From Meridianimarinicoccus sp. MJW13 (GTDB lineage: Bacteria > Pseudomonadota > Alphaproteobacteria > Rhodobacterales > Rhodobacteraceae): a DNA stretch of 64,000 bases. Both the position numbers and the translations under genes were made by a program. The notes under the pieces are model-generated. The model was not told the origin of the DNA, ran no database searches, and saw nothing but the letters and a program-made list of their open reading frames with translations. Below are positions 61,463 to 64,000 of this stretch, piece after piece. The stretch is from assembly GCF_014901205.1 (NCBI RefSeq), contig NZ_JACNMU010000003.1, positions 186,001 to 250,000 on the forward strand. The letters run 5' to 3'. Position 1 is the stretch's first letter; the number at the start of each line of letters is the position of its first letter.

Positions 61463-64000
61463 GTGTCACCTGATGTCAACCAAACGCCTGAGCAATTCGC
61501 TCGGGACCGGATCGACGAACGCCTGCGGGCGTCCGGTTGGCATGTTCAAGACAAGGATGCGCTGGACTTCAATGCTGGCTTGGGAGTGGCCGTCCGTGAG
61601 TATCAAACCGACATCGGACCGGCCGACTACGTTCTTTTCGCTGACAGGCAGGCTGTCGGCGTTGTCGAGGCGAAACCTGACAACTGGGGCGTCCGCCTGA
61701 CCTCGGTCGAGGAACAATCCGAAGGATACGCCAACGCCAAGCTGAAATGGGTATCCAACGCAGAACCGCTGCCGTTCCTCTACGAAAGCACCGGTCAAGT
61801 CACGCGCTTCACAAACGCGCGTGACCCAAGCCCGCGATCGCGAGAGGTCTTCAACTTCCATCGCCCCGAAACCCTTAAGGCCTGGTGGCAAGCCCCGAAG
61901 AGCCTGCGCACAGGTATCGCAGCGCTGCCAGATCTCAACCCGGACGGTCTACGTGACTGCCAGATCAAGGCGATCACGAACCTCGAAACCTCGCTCAAGT
62001 CCGACAAACCCCGCGCCCTCGTCCAGATGGCCACGGGGTCCGGCAAGACTTTCACGGCGATCACGCAGGTCTACCGGCTACTCAAACACGTAGGCGCGCG
62101 CCGTATCCTGTTCCTTGTCGACACCAAGAACCTCGGTGAGCAAGCCGAACAGGAATTCATGGCCTTCATCCCCAACGACGACAATCGCAAGTTCACCGAG
62201 CTCCACAATGTCCAGCGCCTCTCCTCGCCCTCGATTGCCGGCGACTGCCAGGTCATAATCTCCACAATTCAGCGCATGTACGCTACGCTCAAGGGTGAGG
62301 AACTGAACGAAGGCGCAGAGGACGAAAACCCAGCCGAGCAGAAATGGCGCCGCAAGAAACCGTTGCCAGTGGTCTACAACGCCAAGCTGCCACCGGAATA
62401 CTTCGACGTCGTCGTGATCGATGAATGCCACCGCTCCATCTACAACCTCTGGCGCCAGGTCATCGAGTATTACGACGCCTACCTGATCGGCCTGACCGCG
62501 ACGCCCGACAACCGCACCTATGGGTTCTTCCAGAAGAACGTCGTCAGCGAATACACCCACGAAAAGGCCGTCGCCGACAAGGTCAACGTCGGCAATGAAA
62601 TCTTCCTGATCGAAACCGAAATCACCCAAGGTGGCGAGACGCTTAAAGCCGAGCAGCTGGTCGAAAAGCGCGAACGCGAAACCCGCGCGCGGCGATGGGA
62701 AACGCAAGACGACGAACAGGCCTACGCCGCCACCCAGCTCGACCGATCCGTCGTAAACCCCGACCAGATCCGCACCGTGATCCGCGCTTTCCACGACAAA
62801 TGGCAAACTATCTTCCCCGGACGCAAGGAACTGCCAAAAACCCTGATCTTCGCCAAGACCGACAGCCACGCTGACGACATCATCCAGACGGTCCGGCAGG
62901 AATTCGGCGAAAGCAACGATTTCTGTCGCAAGATCACCAACGGTGCGAAGAACCCGAAATCCTCGCTCTCGGCCTTCCGCAACGATTATTACCCGCGAAT
63001 TGCCGTGACAGTGGACATGATTGCGACGGGCACCGACGTCAAACCGCTCGAATGCTTGATCTTCATGCGCGACGTGAAATCGAAGAATTACTTCGAGCAG
63101 ATGAAGGGCCGCGGCACCCGTGTTATGAAACCTGACGACCTGAAAAAGGTCTCCCCCTCCGCTCAGGCCAAGACGCACTATGTCATCGTCGATGCCGTCG
63201 GCGTCACCAAGTCACTCAAGACAGCCAGCCAGCCGCTCGACACCAAACCCTCGATACCCTTCAAGGACCTCGCTATGGGGCTGATGATGGGCGACCGGTC
63301 CGAGGAAACCGTCAGCTCGCTTGCCGCTCGCCTGTCCCGCCTCGACAACAAGTTGGGGACCGAGGATCAGGAAAAGATCACCGGCGAGGCAGGCAAAGCT
63401 CTCACCACTATTGTGCGCGACCTCTTCGACGCCGTCGACCCCGACAAGGTGGAGGTCGACGCCAAGGCCGCGGGCCACCCCGAGCCCGACGATGCCGCCA
63501 TGAAGGCCGCACGCGAGGAACGGATCAAACACGCCGCCAACGTCTTCACCGGCCCGCTGATCAATCTGATGGACACGATCCGCCGCGACAACGAACAGAC
63601 CATCGACCATGACAACCTCGACACGCTTTTGCGCGCCGAATGGGCGGGCGATGTGGCGGAAAATGCGAAGAAGATCGCGGAAGAGTTCGAGGACTACCTG
63701 ACCGAGAACCGCGATGAAATCGAGGCGCTAACCATCTACTTCAACACCCCCGCCCGCCGGTCAGATGTCACCTACGCGATGATCAAGGACGTTTTGAAGA
63801 AACTGACCGAGGATCGCCCGCGCCTCGCCCCGCTCACCGTCTGGCGCGCCTATGCGCATCTTGATGACTACAAGGGCAGCAACCCGGCCAGCGACCTGAC
63901 TGCGCTGGTGGCGCTGATCCGCCGGGTCACGGGGCTGGATGAAACCCTCACCCGCCATTCCGAACGGGTGCGGCGCAACTTCCAGAACTGGGTGCTGAAC
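61463..64000 (+). CDS. hsdR: type I restriction endonuclease R subunit (partial)
   Basis: GTG 61463 is the first usable start after an in-frame TGA at about 61431; the gene runs off the window at 64000 (846 codons seen). N-terminal nuclease domain: GPADYVLFADRQAVGVVEAK (Asp...Glu-Ala-Lys of PD-ExK). Helicase: QMATGSGKTFTAITQVYRLL (Walker A), VVVIDECHRSIY (DECH), IGLTATPDN, then MKGRGTRVM. C-terminal HsdR helical region follows. EcoEI/KI-like, not related closely to the remnant at 28910. hsdM and hsdS would lie beyond the window. Confidence 0.93.
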   Translation, partial: MSPDVNQTPEQFARDRIDERLRASGWHVQDKDALDFNAGLGVAVREYQTDIGPADYVLFADRQAVGVVEAKPDNWGVRLTSVEEQSEGYANAKLKWVSNAEPLPFLYESTGQVTRFTNARDPSPRSREVFNFHRPETLKAWWQAPKSLRTGIAALPDLNPDGLRDCQIKAITNLETSLKSDKPRALVQMATGSGKTFTAITQVYRLLKHVGARRILFLVDTKNLGEQAEQEFMAFIPNDDNRKFTELHNVQRLSSPSIAGDCQVIISTIQRMYATLKGEELNEGAEDENPAEQKWRRKKPLPVVYNAKLPPEYFDVVVIDECHRSIYNLWRQVIEYYDAYLIGLTATPDNRTYGFFQKNVVSEYTHEKAVADKVNVGNEIFLIETEITQGGETLKAEQLVEKRERETRARRWETQDDEQAYAATQLDRSVVNPDQIRTVIRAFHDKWQTIFPGRKELPKTLIFAKTDSHADDIIQTVRQEFGESNDFCRKITNGAKNPKSSLSAFRNDYYPRIAVTVDMIATGTDVKPLECLIFMRDVKSKNYFEQMKGRGTRVMKPDDLKKVSPSAQAKTHYVIVDAVGVTKSLKTASQPLDTKPSIPFKDLAMGLMMGDRSEETVSSLAARLSRLDNKLGTEDQEKITGEAGKALTTIVRDLFDAVDPDKVEVDAKAAGHPEPDDAAMKAAREERIKHAANVFTGPLINLMDTIRRDNEQTIDHDNLDTLLRAEWAGDVAENAKKIAEEFEDYLTENRDEIEALTIYFNTPARRSDVTYAMIKDVLKKLTEDRPRLAPLTVWRAYAHLDDYKGSNPASDLTALVALIRRVTGLDETLTRHSERVRRNFQNWVLN

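Overview
The window is high-GC DNA from an alphaproteobacterium, most likely a Rhodobacteraceae (Roseobacter-group) plasmid or chromid. Signs of this are a DnaA-like plasmid replication initiator divergent from parA-parB, a hexameric tyrosine-coordinated heme protein beside an NsrR-type regulator, an ACR3 arsenite pump, and Rhodobacteraceae-type prophage and serine-recombinase modules. No rRNA, tRNA or CRISPR array was seen.

Layout. 0-3 kb: 3' end of a class A beta-lactamase, the heme protein and NsrR-like regulator, a small membrane protein, and an arsenite exporter whose upstream partner gene is truncated. 3.2-8.5 kb: replication and partition core (DnaA-like rep, iteron-rich origin, parA, parB) and a hipBA toxin-antitoxin pair. 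8.5-15 kb: decayed accessory DNA with a second plasmid-type HTH protein, IS3, IS21 and IS5 remnants, a DUF4160/DUF2442 pair and a broken lipoprotein gene.

15-28 kb: a mostly one-directional minus-strand array. It encodes a 56-aa ORF, a cysteine synthase-glutaredoxin fusion, an OsmC protein, two tiny ORFs, two flavoproteins, an alpha/beta hydrolase, a truncated hemoglobin, a PAS-cyclase protein and a PAS histidine kinase. A divergent hybrid kinase and OmpR-type regulator sit at its head, and TGAAAC direct repeats at two promoters suggest that regulator controls the array. The overall theme looks like redox, sulfur or NO/O2 sensing, but the substrate is unknown.

28-33 kb: an IS6 element that has cut off the 5' part of a type I restriction hsdR gene, followed by an intact IS3-family element. 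33-45 kb: an apparent biosynthetic island (P450; fatty-acyl-AMP ligase/ACP/thioester-reductase; membrane proteins; Baeyer-Villiger-like monooxygenase; cyclopropane-fatty-acid-type methyltransferase; desaturase; B12-binding radical SAM enzyme). It probably tailors and reductively releases an unusual fatty acyl chain.

45-61 kb: a degenerate prophage read on the minus strand (primase, DNA methylase, two terminase small subunits, endolysin, spanin-like genes) with its whole capsid/tail block missing. It is followed by a plus-strand large serine recombinase module interrupted by an IS110 element. The window ends inside a second, apparently intact type I HsdR.
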